Positions 8,901-18,284 of a DNA stretch of 64,000 nt are shown here, piece by piece. A model generated the notes under the pieces. That model did no database searches and was not told where the DNA came from. It worked only from the letters and a program-made list of their open reading frames with translations. The DNA comes from Bacillota bacterium. GTDB lineage: Bacteria; Bacillota; Clostridia; Lachnospirales; Lachnospiraceae. The DNA lies in contig JAEZVF010000024.1 of the NCBI GenBank assembly GCA_023443225.1, positions 32,414 through 96,413 of the forward strand, given 5' to 3'. How positions within the stretch are numbered: position 1 is the stretch's first letter; each line of letters begins with the position of its first letter. Made by a program: the position numbers and the translations under genes.

Positions 8901-8937
8901 GGGCCTTTGCAATTGATATGATACATTGCAAAAGCCC
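8901..8937. terminator. Bidirectional terminator between ogg-like and SLT genes
   Basis: A 13-bp stem with one mismatch or G-U pair (8901-8913 with 8925-8937) lies between two genes converging on it. T-rich sequence follows on the minus strand. Confidence 0.65.
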
Positions 8938-8952
8938 TGAATTTATGATATC

Positions 8953-9729
8953 TTACCTGATTGAATTTAATAAATTTAATACAGGTGCATTATATGTAAT
9001 ATTCTTTGAAGCATAATAATTTGGATCCTCTTTCTCTTCTTGTTCTTCCTTCTTCAAATATTGCTCTAAGAACAGTAAATACTCCTCATAGGAATAGATT
9101 GCATCAAAATCTTGGTACAATGCACCTTCTTCTGGAGTTGAAGTAAAGAGACTACTGGTTATCGGTGGGGCTACCGTTGTCATAGCAGGTGCTTGGGTTG
9201 AAACTACTGAAGTTTTTGCAACGGATACAGGAATATCCACACCTTGATTCATAAATTTTGTTACTTTTACTACATAATTTTGTGTTTCTTTAAAAGGAGG
9301 AATTCCACCGTATTTCTTAACATTACCACTTCCAGCATTGTATGCAGCTAAAGCTAACTTCGTATCACCATCGTATTTCTTGAGTAAATCAGAAATATAC
9401 TTAGCACCACCCATGATATTCTGTTCTGGATCAAAGGAGTCGGTTACACCAAGAGAAGCTGCCGTAGCTGGCATTAATTGCATAATCCCCTGTGCTCCAC
9501 ATCTGGAAACCGCATTCGCATTAAAATCAGATTCCGCTTTCCCAATTGCTTTTAATAATTTTACAGGTACATTATATTTTTCTGCTGCCTCATCAAAGAT
9601 GGCATCTAAACTTTTTGATTCACCCAAGAAAGTAGAAAAAACAGTATTCGGGGTTCTTGAAGTACTTGATGCTTTGACATTGTTAACATTCTTTGGGCTT
9701 ATATTTGAAATACCGTTCACTTCAGACAT
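8953..9729 (-). CDS. Lytic transglycosylase (SLT domain), possibly flagellum-exported
   Basis: A 258-residue murein-cleaving enzyme. The SLT domain occupies residues about 38-165: AIGKAESDFN with the catalytic glutamate, CGAQGIMQLMPATA, and LALAAYNAGSGNVKKYGGIP. No signal peptide is visible. The first 35 residues are polar and disordered-looking. This fits substrates of the flagellar type III exporter that locally cut peptidoglycan for the rod, but it is inference. The C-terminal 90 residues are low-complexity and acidic. Confidence 0.88.
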   Translation of the reverse strand: MSEVNGISNISPKNVNNVKASSTSRTPNTVFSTFLGESKSLDAIFDEAAEKYNVPVKLLKAIGKAESDFNANAVSRCGAQGIMQLMPATAASLGVTDSFDPEQNIMGGAKYISDLLKKYDGDTKLALAAYNAGSGNVKKYGGIPPFKETQNYVVKVTKFMNQGVDIPVSVAKTSVVSTQAPAMTTVAPPITSSLFTSTPEEGALYQDFDAIYSYEEYLLFLEQYLKKEEQEEKEDPNYYASKNITYNAPVLNLLNSIR

Positions 9730-9844
9730 ATCAATCTCCTACCTTTATCCTTTGTAAGCAAAGTTTAATTACCAATTCTTAGTCACATTTTACTATGAAT
9801 CACCTTATAATTCAAGTATATATTTATTAATATTCCATAGTGAG

Positions 9845-10669
9845 TTATTCTTCAGATATTTTAACCGAATCTATAATGTATTCAGATAATGTATTTAGAT
9901 CAAGGGTTGTATTATTATCTCCTAAATCGGTGACTGTAATCTGGAACAAATAATTATCTGCGTAGAAAATATGGGTTATCTGTTTAACATCAATCCCATT
10001 AAGAACAAAGTTAAAAGATACCTTATTCGCAGTACCTAATTTTGAATTATACTTTCCCGTCTTATAGTTAGACAACTTTGTTTCAGCACCAGAAATTCCA
10101 CTCAACTGTTGAGATATTAGTTCTTCAGAAGCTACGGAATTAAAATAATCTTTTGCAGTCTTATCATCCGGTTTTGCAGTACCAGTTTTCGCAATTAATA
10201 AATTAATATTTGAAAATGCTTTTGTCATATCCGCTTTGGAAGGATAGAATACTGTGATTGTATTATTTCCCTGTTCTGCCATTACTGATGATGTCCAATC
10301 ATTTGGAATGACATAATTTACTTCACCTGTGGTTATCTTCTGTGCCTTAAATGTTGTAACCTCACAGGTATATTTTTTCTTATTTACCGTTGCTGTAATT
10401 GTTGTAGTACCTGCTTTTTTAGTAGTTACCTTTCCCTTTTTATCGACAGTAGCTACTGATTTTTTGCTTGAAGTCCAAGTAACTTTTTCTTTTGTTCCGG
10501 TAATTTTTAAAGTCTTAGATTTACCAACTTCGAGCAATAAGTTCTTATCGCTTATTTTTACTGTTGCAGCTTGTGCTACAATTGTGTGATTTAGTGGTAA
10601 TAGTACCGTTGCTATTATGGTAATCACTAACACCATAGCAAATAATCTTGAACATTTTAACTTCTTCAT
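9845..10669 (-). CDS. Secreted protein with bacterial Ig-like (BIG2) domain
   Basis: A 274-residue exported protein. The signal peptide is at residues 1-35, ending HTIVAQAA. A BIG2 domain covers about 36-110 (LLLEVGKSKTLKITG, WTSSKKSVATVDKKGKVT, AGTTTITATV). The C-terminal 160 residues have no family I recognise, but alternating strands and a regular length suggest a folded domain. BIG2 domains typically serve adhesion or as surface spacers. It is monocistronic. The Ig-like membrane protein at 38225 is a distant relative in this module only. Confidence 0.85.
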   Translation of the reverse strand: MKKLKCSRLFAMVLVITIIATVLLPLNHTIVAQAATVKISDKNLLLEVGKSKTLKITGTKEKVTWTSSKKSVATVDKKGKVTTKKAGTTTITATVNKKKYTCEVTTFKAQKITTGEVNYVIPNDWTSSVMAEQGNNTITVFYPSKADMTKAFSNINLLIAKTGTAKPDDKTAKDYFNSVASEELISQQLSGISGAETKLSNYKTGKYNSKLGTANKVSFNFVLNGIDVKQITHIFYADNYLFQITVTDLGDNNTTLDLNTLSEYIIDSVKISEE

Positions 10670-10897
10670 TTTATTCCCAGCCTTTCATTCAATCATGATG
10701 TATTATTTATATTCTTACTAATATTTATATTATACATTTTAAAAAATGGATTTACTAGTCCGTCATTTTATTAGAAGATTAAATTTTGATTAAAGACGTT
10801 CTTGTTAATATCAAATTTAATTTTTTATGATATAATATACTTTAGCATTTTTTGGTTGATGATTCCTTTCTATTACATCAAATTAAAAATACAATAT

Positions 10898-10918
10898 TAT
10901 AATCACATATATGTGATT
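10898..10918 (+). promoter_or_regulatory. -10 element overlapping an 18-bp perfect palindrome before the serine hydrolase gene
   Basis: A TATAAT at 10898-10903 overlaps the perfect palindrome at 10901-10918 (half-site AATCACATA). The palindrome ends just before the AGGAGGG ribosome binding site at about 10922. A protein bound there would block initiation or early elongation. No convincing -35 precedes it. Another TATAAT lies at 10831-10836. Confidence 0.5.
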
Positions 10919-10934
10919 AGCAGGAGGGTGTTTT

Positions 10935-13073
10935 ATGAGAATTAAAATGTTTAGAAAAGCTCTTACCGTTACTTTAGTTGCATCTCTTATTATCATGCCT
11001 GAATCATCTGTCATTGCAAAGGCAAACTCGGCGTACCAAACAAGTTACTCAATAGAAACTACGGTATCTGATTCAAGGAAAATAGATACAGTAAATTATG
11101 AAGATATAAAGAAAACTGTTGAAAGCAAGGTTTCTATGTTAACTTCTATTTATGGTGTAACTAGTTTGCAGTATGCTTTGATTGATAATGGAGAAATTGT
11201 GTTATCCGGCCAGTCAGGAATAAATGATAAAGTCAATGGTACAAAACTTACTGATGACACTATGTATGGTATAGGATCTGTAAGTAAAATATTTACCGCT
11301 ACTGCAGTGATGCAGTTAGTAGACAAAGGTAAAGTTAATCTTGATACCCCGGTAGTCAATTATATTCCTGAATTTACTATGGCAGATTCCCGTTATAAAG
11401 ATATCACCGTCAGAATGCTTTTGAACCATTCTGCTGGCCTGATGGGTACTACCTCCGTCAATGCCTTTCTATTTGATGATACCGATTCTAGTACTCATGA
11501 CAATTTTTTAGAGTACTTAAAATCATCAAGATTAAAAGCAAAACCGGGAGAATTTTCTGTTTATAGTAATGACGGATTTACTTTAGCAGAAATTTTGGTA
11601 GAAAGAGTAAGCGGAATGAGTTTTTCTGAATATATGCAGAAAAATATATCAGAACCTCTAGGCTTAACGAATACCAAAACCTCACGTGATTCTTTTGATG
11701 AAGATAAATTAGCAAAAACATATATATTTGTAGAAGAAAATGCATTACCGACAGACAACATAAATATGATTGGTGCTGGTGGTATATACTCCACAGCCAT
11801 TGAATTATGTAAGTTCGGAAAGATTTTTATGGAGAATTCGGAAACAGATATTTTATCAAAATCCTCTGCAAGACGAATGGAGACGAAAGAATACCTTACT
11901 GACTTATGGGCTAAAGGGGATACCACTTTTGAATATGGACTTGGTTGGGATAGCGCGGACACCTATCCGTTTAATGAATATGGAATTCAAGCCATCTCCA
12001 AAGGTGGCGATACTCTATTGTATCACGGAAACTTCACTGTCTTACCGAAGGAAAATCTAGCAGTTGCAGTGCTTTCCTCTGGTGGAAGCAGTGCTTATGA
12101 CCAATTGTTAGCACAAGAAATATTACTAAATACCCTTAAAGCTAAAGGAATTATAAAAGAAATCAAAACTGCAAAAACTTTTAAGAAACCAGTGAAAGTT
12201 TCCTTACCAAGGGAATTAATGATATATGAAGGTTACTATGGTTTTACCGGAGGGATTCTTGAGGTTAAGATGAAGGAAGATGGCTCTATGACTATGAAAA
12301 ATCTTCTAGCATCCCCCCAAGGAGAACAAACATATTACCATACAGATAATGGCAGATTCTATTCTCTCGACGGAAGTTCCTATCTATCCTTTATAAAAGA
12401 AAATAATAATGAAACTTATATGTTTATGCAAGGCTATACAAACATTCCCGGTATAGGTCAATTTGCGAGTGCCGGTTATCAAGCCCAAAAAATAGAAAGT
12501 AATCCGCTAACAGAAGAACTAGAAGCAATTTGGAAAAAGAGAGAGAATAAGAATTATTATATTGTAAACGAAAAATACACTTCTCAACTCTATGCAATCA
12601 ATTCTCTAGCATCTAAAATCATTCTGCCAGAAGAACTGGAAGGGTATTGTGTAAATGCCGCTATCCTTGATGCTAATACGGCTAAGGCCGATTATCAGAT
12701 TTCTGGTATGTATGGAAGGGATCTGAATGACATTACTTTCTATACGGTAGATGATATTGAATACATGACTGTAGGAGGACATATTGGAATTTCTGAAGAT
12801 GCATTAAAACCGCTTCCAACCGCCTCTAATTTCACTTGTAAAATTCCAGAAGACGGTTTTGCACAATGGTTTAACATTGATAAGAATTCAGCAAACAAAA
12901 AAATCAAAGTTACCATTCCAACCGGCGCTTCTTTTGCAGTATATGACGAAAATGGAACTTGTAAAAACTTCTCCTATATTTCTGGAAAAAATACAGTGAA
13001 GCTGCCTAAGAATGGCCATATCGTATTTATTAGTAATGCTAATACAGAATTTAAAATAAACTATTTGAGATAA
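10935..13073 (+). CDS. Secreted beta-lactamase class C-like serine hydrolase
   Basis: A 712-residue exported serine hydrolase. The signal peptide spans about residues 1-31. The beta-lactamase/DD-peptidase domain is at about 60-400, with SxxK as S115-V-S-K118 and YSN at Y210-S-N212. A YHGNF motif stands where the third motif is expected. About 300 residues of beta-rich C-terminal sequence follow, without a family I can name. Homologues are carboxypeptidases, esterases or D-amino-acid peptidases. Antibiotic resistance is not implied. The gene is monocistronic, with its own ribosome binding site (AGGAGGG). Confidence 0.85.
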   Translation: MRIKMFRKALTVTLVASLIIMPESSVIAKANSAYQTSYSIETTVSDSRKIDTVNYEDIKKTVESKVSMLTSIYGVTSLQYALIDNGEIVLSGQSGINDKVNGTKLTDDTMYGIGSVSKIFTATAVMQLVDKGKVNLDTPVVNYIPEFTMADSRYKDITVRMLLNHSAGLMGTTSVNAFLFDDTDSSTHDNFLEYLKSSRLKAKPGEFSVYSNDGFTLAEILVERVSGMSFSEYMQKNISEPLGLTNTKTSRDSFDEDKLAKTYIFVEENALPTDNINMIGAGGIYSTAIELCKFGKIFMENSETDILSKSSARRMETKEYLTDLWAKGDTTFEYGLGWDSADTYPFNEYGIQAISKGGDTLLYHGNFTVLPKENLAVAVLSSGGSSAYDQLLAQEILLNTLKAKGIIKEIKTAKTFKKPVKVSLPRELMIYEGYYGFTGGILEVKMKEDGSMTMKNLLASPQGEQTYYHTDNGRFYSLDGSSYLSFIKENNNETYMFMQGYTNIPGIGQFASAGYQAQKIESNPLTEELEAIWKKRENKNYYIVNEKYTSQLYAINSLASKIILPEELEGYCVNAAILDANTAKADYQISGMYGRDLNDITFYTVDDIEYMTVGGHIGISEDALKPLPTASNFTCKIPEDGFAQWFNIDKNSANKKIKVTIPTGASFAVYDENGTCKNFSYISGKNTVKLPKNGHIVFISNANTEFKINYLR

Positions 13074-13431
13074 ATATAAATTAAAAGTATCAAAAAAAGT
13101 AAGATTTAAAAAGATATACAGATTACACAAAAAACATGTTCAAAAAATGTACTAAAATATATAACTATTGAGCAGAGCGTAATTAGATCTGCTCTAAAAT
13201 TATAAATTTCGACCATAAAACGATTGTCTAATAATAATATTGGTGTCTATTTTAATGTTTTTTACATTAATTTAGCATTATTTAGATATAATTGAAATAT
13301 TTTATATAATATTGTAAATTTTAAACTTAAATGGTAAAATGCTTAGTTATAAAGCAGAACAGTAAAACTTGATTGTCAAATCATATCATCACCGTCAGTC
13401 AAGGAATACAAACATCAAAGGAGACTACATA
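13074..13431. other. AT-rich intergenic region before the second chemotaxis receptor
   Basis: This 358-base gap contains the terminator at 13170-13194 and very AT-rich sequence up to the AAAGGAG ribosome binding site at about 13418. A promoter for the receptor must lie here, but several equally weak -10-like hexamers prevent a choice. I see no riboswitch and no gene. Confidence 0.4.
13170..13194 (+). terminator. Terminator of the serine hydrolase gene
   Basis: Stem GAGCAGA/TCTGCTC (13170-13176 with 13188-13194) is followed by an A/T-rich tail, about 95 bases after the stop codon. Confidence 0.5.
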
Positions 13432-15135
13432 ATGAAACTTCGAACAAAGATTATTTTATTATCCGTTTTACCAGTGCTACTGTTAGGAATGATCGCAATG
13501 AATTTTTCGACATTTCAATTAAAAAAAGGCATTTATGAAAAAGCATACGACGGAATGCATGCCACTACTCTGGCAGTCCGCAATATCTTTGAAACCGGAA
13601 ATACTGGTTCTTATCGTCTTGATGAGAATGGTGAACTTTGGAAAGGCGATACCCTTAATATCTCTCAAGCCACCCAATTAGTCGATCAAATTAAAGAAAA
13701 TACTAATTTTGATGTAACTATCTTTTATCAAGATACAAGATACTTAACTACTATTGTTAACGAGAAAGGGAATCGTGAAATAAATACGAAAGCTCCTGAT
13801 CATGTAATTGAAACAGTTCTGAAAAATGGTAATGATTATAAGGCTGAAAACGTAGATGTCCAAGGTAAAAAATATATTGTCTATTACATCCCTCTCTTCC
13901 AAAATAATACGAACCAACCAATTGGTATGGTATTCTTAGGGACGCCACAAGAAACCGTAAGCTCGACCATTAAAAATATGCAATTGGAATTAATTTTCAT
14001 TGTTTTATTAATTATGCTTATAGTTTCGACAATTTCTTTGATACTTACAAATAAAATAATGAAAGCCTTATCAGCAAGTATCAATTCTCTAAAGATGATA
14101 TCCAAAGGCAATCTGCAGGTTACTATAGAGAACAGGTATAAAACCAGAAAAGATGAAATTGGTGATATATGCAGTTGTGTGGAAGAACTGGATAATACAT
14201 TAATAAACATCATCAGTGATTTAAAAGAAAATAGTAACTATCTTACCAATTCCTCTAGAAATTTAGAAAAAACAGCAAATGAAGTTGCTACATCCATTAA
14301 GCAGGTTGATTCCGTTATTCAAGATATTGCATCAAGTGCAGCTCAACAAGCTACTTCCACTGAACAAGCAAGTCATGAAGTTAGTGTTATGGGCGGTATG
14401 GTTGATGATACCATGAGTGTAATTACTAATTTAGATCATACTACCGATGAAATGAAAGATGCTTCGGATAATACCAAAGCAACATTATTGGAATTAAGTA
14501 AAAATATGAATGACGTTGTAGAATCCATTGATTCTATTTATCATCAAACCAACAAAACAAATGAATCTGTTGTAACTATCAGCGAAACTGTTAATCTGAT
14601 TACTGCCATTGCCAGTCAGACTAATTTATTGTCCTTAAACGCAAGTATTGAAGCTGCTAGAGCAGGTGAACAAGGAAAAGGATTTGCAGTTGTAGCAAAT
14701 GAAATCAAACAATTAGCTGAACAATCCAGTAAGTCAGCTGAAAAAATAACAACCATGCTAGACCAGTTAACCTCTAATTCCAATAAATCTGTTGACATGA
14801 TGCAAACTGTAAAAGAAGTTATAACCGAACAGCAGGAAAATGTAAATCAAACCTTTAAAGTATTTCAAACTGTACAAGATGGTATTGGAGAAGCTGTGGA
14901 AGGCATACATAATATTTCTCATAAGACTGAAATTCTTGATGATTCCAGAAATAAAACTGTTCATGTAGTAGCAGATTTAACTGCAATTGCTGAAGAAAAT
15001 GCTGCCGGAACAGAAGAAGCTGCTGCTTCCGTTGAAGAGGTGACTAATTTAGTTATAGAAGTTGCGGAACATGCAAATGGACTCAATGATATTGCTGAAA
15101 GACTTAATAAAAGTATTAATGTATTTCAATTTTAA
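13432..15135 (+). CDS. Methyl-accepting chemotaxis protein with Cache-type sensor
   Basis: A 567-residue chemoreceptor. It has membrane segment 1 at about 6-24, an extracellular Cache-like domain (REINTKAPDHVIETVLKNG, then IGMVFLGT), membrane segment 2 at about 185-207, HAMP, and the signalling tip ASQTNLLSLNASIEAARAGE. The ATG at 13432 follows AAAGGAG; an upstream in-frame TTG at 13369 has no ribosome binding site. The sensor is clearly related to the receptor at 2309-4000, so the pair may detect similar ligands under different control. No Crp/Fnr-like site was seen here. Confidence 0.93.
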   Translation: MKLRTKIILLSVLPVLLLGMIAMNFSTFQLKKGIYEKAYDGMHATTLAVRNIFETGNTGSYRLDENGELWKGDTLNISQATQLVDQIKENTNFDVTIFYQDTRYLTTIVNEKGNREINTKAPDHVIETVLKNGNDYKAENVDVQGKKYIVYYIPLFQNNTNQPIGMVFLGTPQETVSSTIKNMQLELIFIVLLIMLIVSTISLILTNKIMKALSASINSLKMISKGNLQVTIENRYKTRKDEIGDICSCVEELDNTLINIISDLKENSNYLTNSSRNLEKTANEVATSIKQVDSVIQDIASSAAQQATSTEQASHEVSVMGGMVDDTMSVITNLDHTTDEMKDASDNTKATLLELSKNMNDVVESIDSIYHQTNKTNESVVTISETVNLITAIASQTNLLSLNASIEAARAGEQGKGFAVVANEIKQLAEQSSKSAEKITTMLDQLTSNSNKSVDMMQTVKEVITEQQENVNQTFKVFQTVQDGIGEAVEGIHNISHKTEILDDSRNKTVHVVADLTAIAEENAAGTEEAAASVEEVTNLVIEVAEHANGLNDIAERLNKSINVFQF

Positions 15136-15177
15136 TTAACTTTATATAAAATGGGTTACTGCTAAAAAGATTCAGGC

Positions 15178-15897
15178 TTAAGTTGTTCTGATTAAATTAA
15201 GTGACCGCTTTGCTTCGCATTGTATGATCTCAAACTCATTCGTTGCAATGATAAGCTTCAGTATATCTTTGGTTTCCTGTAAAGGAAAAGCAGAAAGGCA
15301 AAGTACACATTTCCAATATATGATAATGTTAGTCACATATGTATCCATAGTTTTTGTAATATGTTGTAGTAGTTCATGATTTACAAGGTCTTGGTTATAA
15401 AAGACCATACGACCAATGGCATCCAATACTTCCGGTATCCGATCTGTATCCCCGCTATACAAAACTTCGATTAGAACCGGTAGTATGGATGGGTTCATTC
15501 TTCCTAAACTGCGTGCTATGATGTCCCTAGGACAAGGATAACTTATTTTTCGTGAAACCTTATCCGGCAGGGAAACATGCTGGTTCTTACTGATGCGGCT
15601 TAAATATTCCACCATGTTAGCCGCAGCTTTGGAATCCCCTTGTTCTAATGCTTCACAGATTTCTATCTTGGTATATAGGCACTTTTCGTTTGTAAGCTGT
15701 AACAAAAGTTTCCCCACAAATTCCACTTGATTGATAAACCCTCTTTGAGATAGGATATGAACGGCAGCAGAACGTGTAGCTGCAACAGGAGAATCTATTA
15801 ATTCCATTAAATCCTCCTCTTGTAAGTCCTTAATCTGTTCGATGTCTTCTTCATAAAATTTACCTCTTTTTCTTAAATCTTCTACTCTACTCTTCAT
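15178..15897 (-). CDS. HEAT-repeat-like protein
   Basis: A 239-residue all-helical cytoplasmic protein. Repeating helix pairs with the HEAT pattern are visible (DSPVAATRSAAVHILSQRG, PRDIIARSLGRMNPSILPVL, RIPEVLDAIGRMV). The ATG at 15897 follows AGGAAGAGG; the TTG 18 bases upstream lies inside that site. It is the last gene of the QueG-like/Memo-AMMECR1/radical SAM operon, 75 bases after the radical SAM gene. HEAT repeats form the C-terminal domain of some QueG proteins. The short QueG-like protein in this operon lacks them, so a two-subunit arrangement is possible (inference). Confidence 0.7.
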   Translation of the reverse strand: MKSRVEDLRKRGKFYEEDIEQIKDLQEEDLMELIDSPVAATRSAAVHILSQRGFINQVEFVGKLLLQLTNEKCLYTKIEICEALEQGDSKAAANMVEYLSRISKNQHVSLPDKVSRKISYPCPRDIIARSLGRMNPSILPVLIEVLYSGDTDRIPEVLDAIGRMVFYNQDLVNHELLQHITKTMDTYVTNIIIYWKCVLCLSAFPLQETKDILKLIIATNEFEIIQCEAKRSLNLIRTT

Positions 15898-15971
15898 GAT
15901 ACCTCTTCCTATCAACTTTTTATCTTCTGCTTTTCTTCAATATATTACTTAACAGTTTCCTCATAATTCTA

Positions 15972-16802
15972 TTAGTAATTTCCTTCATAGACATATTGCA
16001 AATACTCCCTTGCAATACCTGCTAAGCGAAATATATTCTTCACATCGGTAGCATCCCGCTCCTTCCAATGATAGCGAGGGAAAAACCTGGTCAAATGAAG
16101 TGGTATGTCTGGTCGTACGGATGCCAACCAACTAGATAATTTTTTTATCTCTTCATCACTATCATTTTCACCCGGTATAATAAGAGTAGTCACTTCAACA
16201 TGACAGTATTGGGCTGCGAGTTCAATCGTATGCTTTACTTTTTCTAAATCCCCCTTAATATCTCTATAAAAATCTTCCCTAAATGCTTTAAGGTCTATAT
16301 TCAAAGCATCTATCAATGGCAATAGAGTAAGCAATGGTTCTTCGTTGATATACCCATTGGTTACAAGTACAGTTTTTAAGCCTTCCTGTCTTGAAAGTTT
16401 CGCACATTCCAACACATATTCATATCCAATTAGGGGTTCATTATAAGTAAATGCAATTCCGATATTTCCCTCTGGAACAAATTCTTTTGCAATTTGAATC
16501 AGGTCCTTGGGGCTAATATACTTGGTCTCAACCTGATTTATTTTTGCCATAGATATCTCATGATTCTGACAGAATGAGCAACGGAAATTACACCCAAAGC
16601 TACCCACAGATAAAATTTTACTTCCAGGAAAAAAGCGGTATAATGGTTTCTTTTCTATTGGATCTAGTGCAATCGAGGTTAGTAATCCATAATTAATAGC
16701 TACTACCTTTCCGTTCTTATTACTTCTAGCCATGCATAAGCCAATCTGTTCCTCATCTAATTTGCACTGATGAGGACAAATATTACATATTGTTGCACTC
16801 AT
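15972..16802 (-). CDS. Radical SAM enzyme of the AmmeMemoRadiSam system
   Basis: A 276-residue radical S-adenosylmethionine enzyme. The cluster motif is C71-x3-C75-x2-C78 (GCNFRCSFCQNHE). An extra cysteine set at the N-terminus (C6, C9, C13, C23) could bind a second metal. Further marks are NEPLIGYEYV, VTNGYINEEPL, the NIDLKAF segment and PRYHWKERDATD. It overlaps the Memo-AMMECR1 gene by 4 bases (ATGA), meaning translational coupling. The trio is conserved in bacteria and archaea, but its substrate and product are not known. It is distantly related to pyruvate formate-lyase activases. Confidence 0.92.
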   Translation of the reverse strand: MSATICNICPHQCKLDEEQIGLCMARSNKNGKVVAINYGLLTSIALDPIEKKPLYRFFPGSKILSVGSFGCNFRCSFCQNHEISMAKINQVETKYISPKDLIQIAKEFVPEGNIGIAFTYNEPLIGYEYVLECAKLSRQEGLKTVLVTNGYINEEPLLTLLPLIDALNIDLKAFREDFYRDIKGDLEKVKHTIELAAQYCHVEVTTLIIPGENDSDEEIKKLSSWLASVRPDIPLHLTRFFPRYHWKERDATDVKNIFRLAGIAREYLQYVYEGNY

Positions 16803-18214
16803 AGATGTCTCACCACCTCAAATCGTTCCATCGAGTACGCTTCTTTTTCAGATATATTTGCTTTATTTAATGCAATGCTAACCTGTTGCTCCGGTGTATT
16901 AACGCCTTCTAAGTTGGGTAGAAGTAAACCTCTCCTGTCTTTGTAAGTGACAATTACACCATAGCGTTTCACATCCAGTTCCGTAATTGATTTGATTGGT
17001 TCACTTTTCCCTAATACATCAACGTCGTAAACCAACCAAGGGAGTTCTTCCTCTTCTACCGGTTCAAATCGATGATCTTGCAATCCGGCACTTATAGCAT
17101 TTTGAATAATTTCATCTGCAATGCAATTTGTCGTTGCTAGTATGGTACCGATACAGCCACGCAACTTGCCATCTTTTTTAAGTGAAACAAATACCCCAGC
17201 TTGTTTCGTTAATAATTCAGGCAATAAATCCACGGGGCGTTTTAGTATTTGTTGATGTTTTACGTAGAATTCCAGGGACTGCCTTGCAAGCTTTACATAG
17301 TCATCCTCTTTTTCTTTTATATGAGCCAATTCCTTATTTTGATGTTCTTCAAATATTTGTCCGAATTTCCTATTCTCATCTTTCCCATTGATTTCAAAAG
17401 CTGCAACCCCATAACCGACACCAAAAGGACCCTCATAGGATAAAAGCTCTGAATGAATGGATTTACCATTCAAAGCTCCTGCCATGATAACAAAGGAACG
17501 TAGGCCACATTCCGCTGCTTTATCAAGAAAGCTCTCTTCAAAGGTCAAAAATCGCATAAAATCACCTTCCGACATTGCCTTGATAATCTCTTTATCGAAG
17601 AGTTCCCCTTCCTTTGCATAACCGTAAGGACCATCTTCTTTTAATTTATGGGACAAATCACCGCTTGCTACAAACACATACTTCTTTTCACTGTTCTCAG
17701 TTAATTCTCCAATACATTCTCCAAACTGATAATGAGTTAGGTTAGAGAGACCTGATATGGAGATACGTACCAGCTTATAATCTGTATATACCTTGTTAAT
17801 AAATGAAATGGGTACCATAGTTCCATGATCAAGCTCTTTTGTTGATACAGAACGTCCATTTTGTGTCATCATTCCTTCTCCCAAGGTACCGGCCGGAATA
17901 TTGTATTGCTTTGCAAGGTTAGATAATTCTTCCACAAACTCTGAATCATATTTAACAGTATAGTTTACACTTGGCAACCCGAAGCTTCCAAAGTCGCCTT
18001 TCGCTTGTGTACCAGAGGATATGTGTATATAATCGGAATAAAGAACGGAATGTGGCGATGTTATAATAATGGTATCCGGTTTTAATTCAGCAATTCTTCT
18101 GGCAACTTTCTCAAATGCATGAATGGTATCGTTAATTTTCTGTTCCTGCCCTCTTCCTACCTCAGGAACAATGAGAGGAGGATGGGGAACGATAAATGCA
18201 CCAAGTAATGGCAT
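16799..18214 (-). CDS. Fused Memo-like (class III dioxygenase fold) and AMMECR1 protein
   Basis: A 471-residue protein with two domains. Residues about 1-275 are Memo-like: VPHPPLIVPEVG, TSPHSVLYSDYIH, ELDHGTMVP and ASGDLSHKL. These hold the histidines that match the metal site of LigB-type dioxygenases. Residues about 300-470 are an AMMECR1 domain with the hallmark KLRGCIGT and a LLLPNLEGV strand. In many genomes the two parts are separate genes (system proteins B and A). Here they are one chain, which supports a shared pathway. GGAAGGAG precedes the ATG. The biochemical function is unknown. Confidence 0.9.
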   Translation of the reverse strand: MPLLGAFIVPHPPLIVPEVGRGQEQKINDTIHAFEKVARRIAELKPDTIIITSPHSVLYSDYIHISSGTQAKGDFGSFGLPSVNYTVKYDSEFVEELSNLAKQYNIPAGTLGEGMMTQNGRSVSTKELDHGTMVPISFINKVYTDYKLVRISISGLSNLTHYQFGECIGELTENSEKKYVFVASGDLSHKLKEDGPYGYAKEGELFDKEIIKAMSEGDFMRFLTFEESFLDKAAECGLRSFVIMAGALNGKSIHSELLSYEGPFGVGYGVAAFEINGKDENRKFGQIFEEHQNKELAHIKEKEDDYVKLARQSLEFYVKHQQILKRPVDLLPELLTKQAGVFVSLKKDGKLRGCIGTILATTNCIADEIIQNAISAGLQDHRFEPVEEEELPWLVYDVDVLGKSEPIKSITELDVKRYGVIVTYKDRRGLLLPNLEGVNTPEQQVSIALNKANISEKEAYSMERFEVVRHL

Positions 18215-18284
18215 GGTAATGTCTCCTTCCTGTGTTTAAGCAACCCGTATAGTATCTTACTGAATCATTTACTGAAGTTGTAGA

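Noticed and set aside
13074..13431. Possible cyclic-di-GMP riboswitch or sigma-28 promoter before the chemotaxis receptor
   Set aside because: I found no conserved riboswitch core, and no TAAA/GCCGATAT-like pair at correct spacing. The region is only AT-rich.
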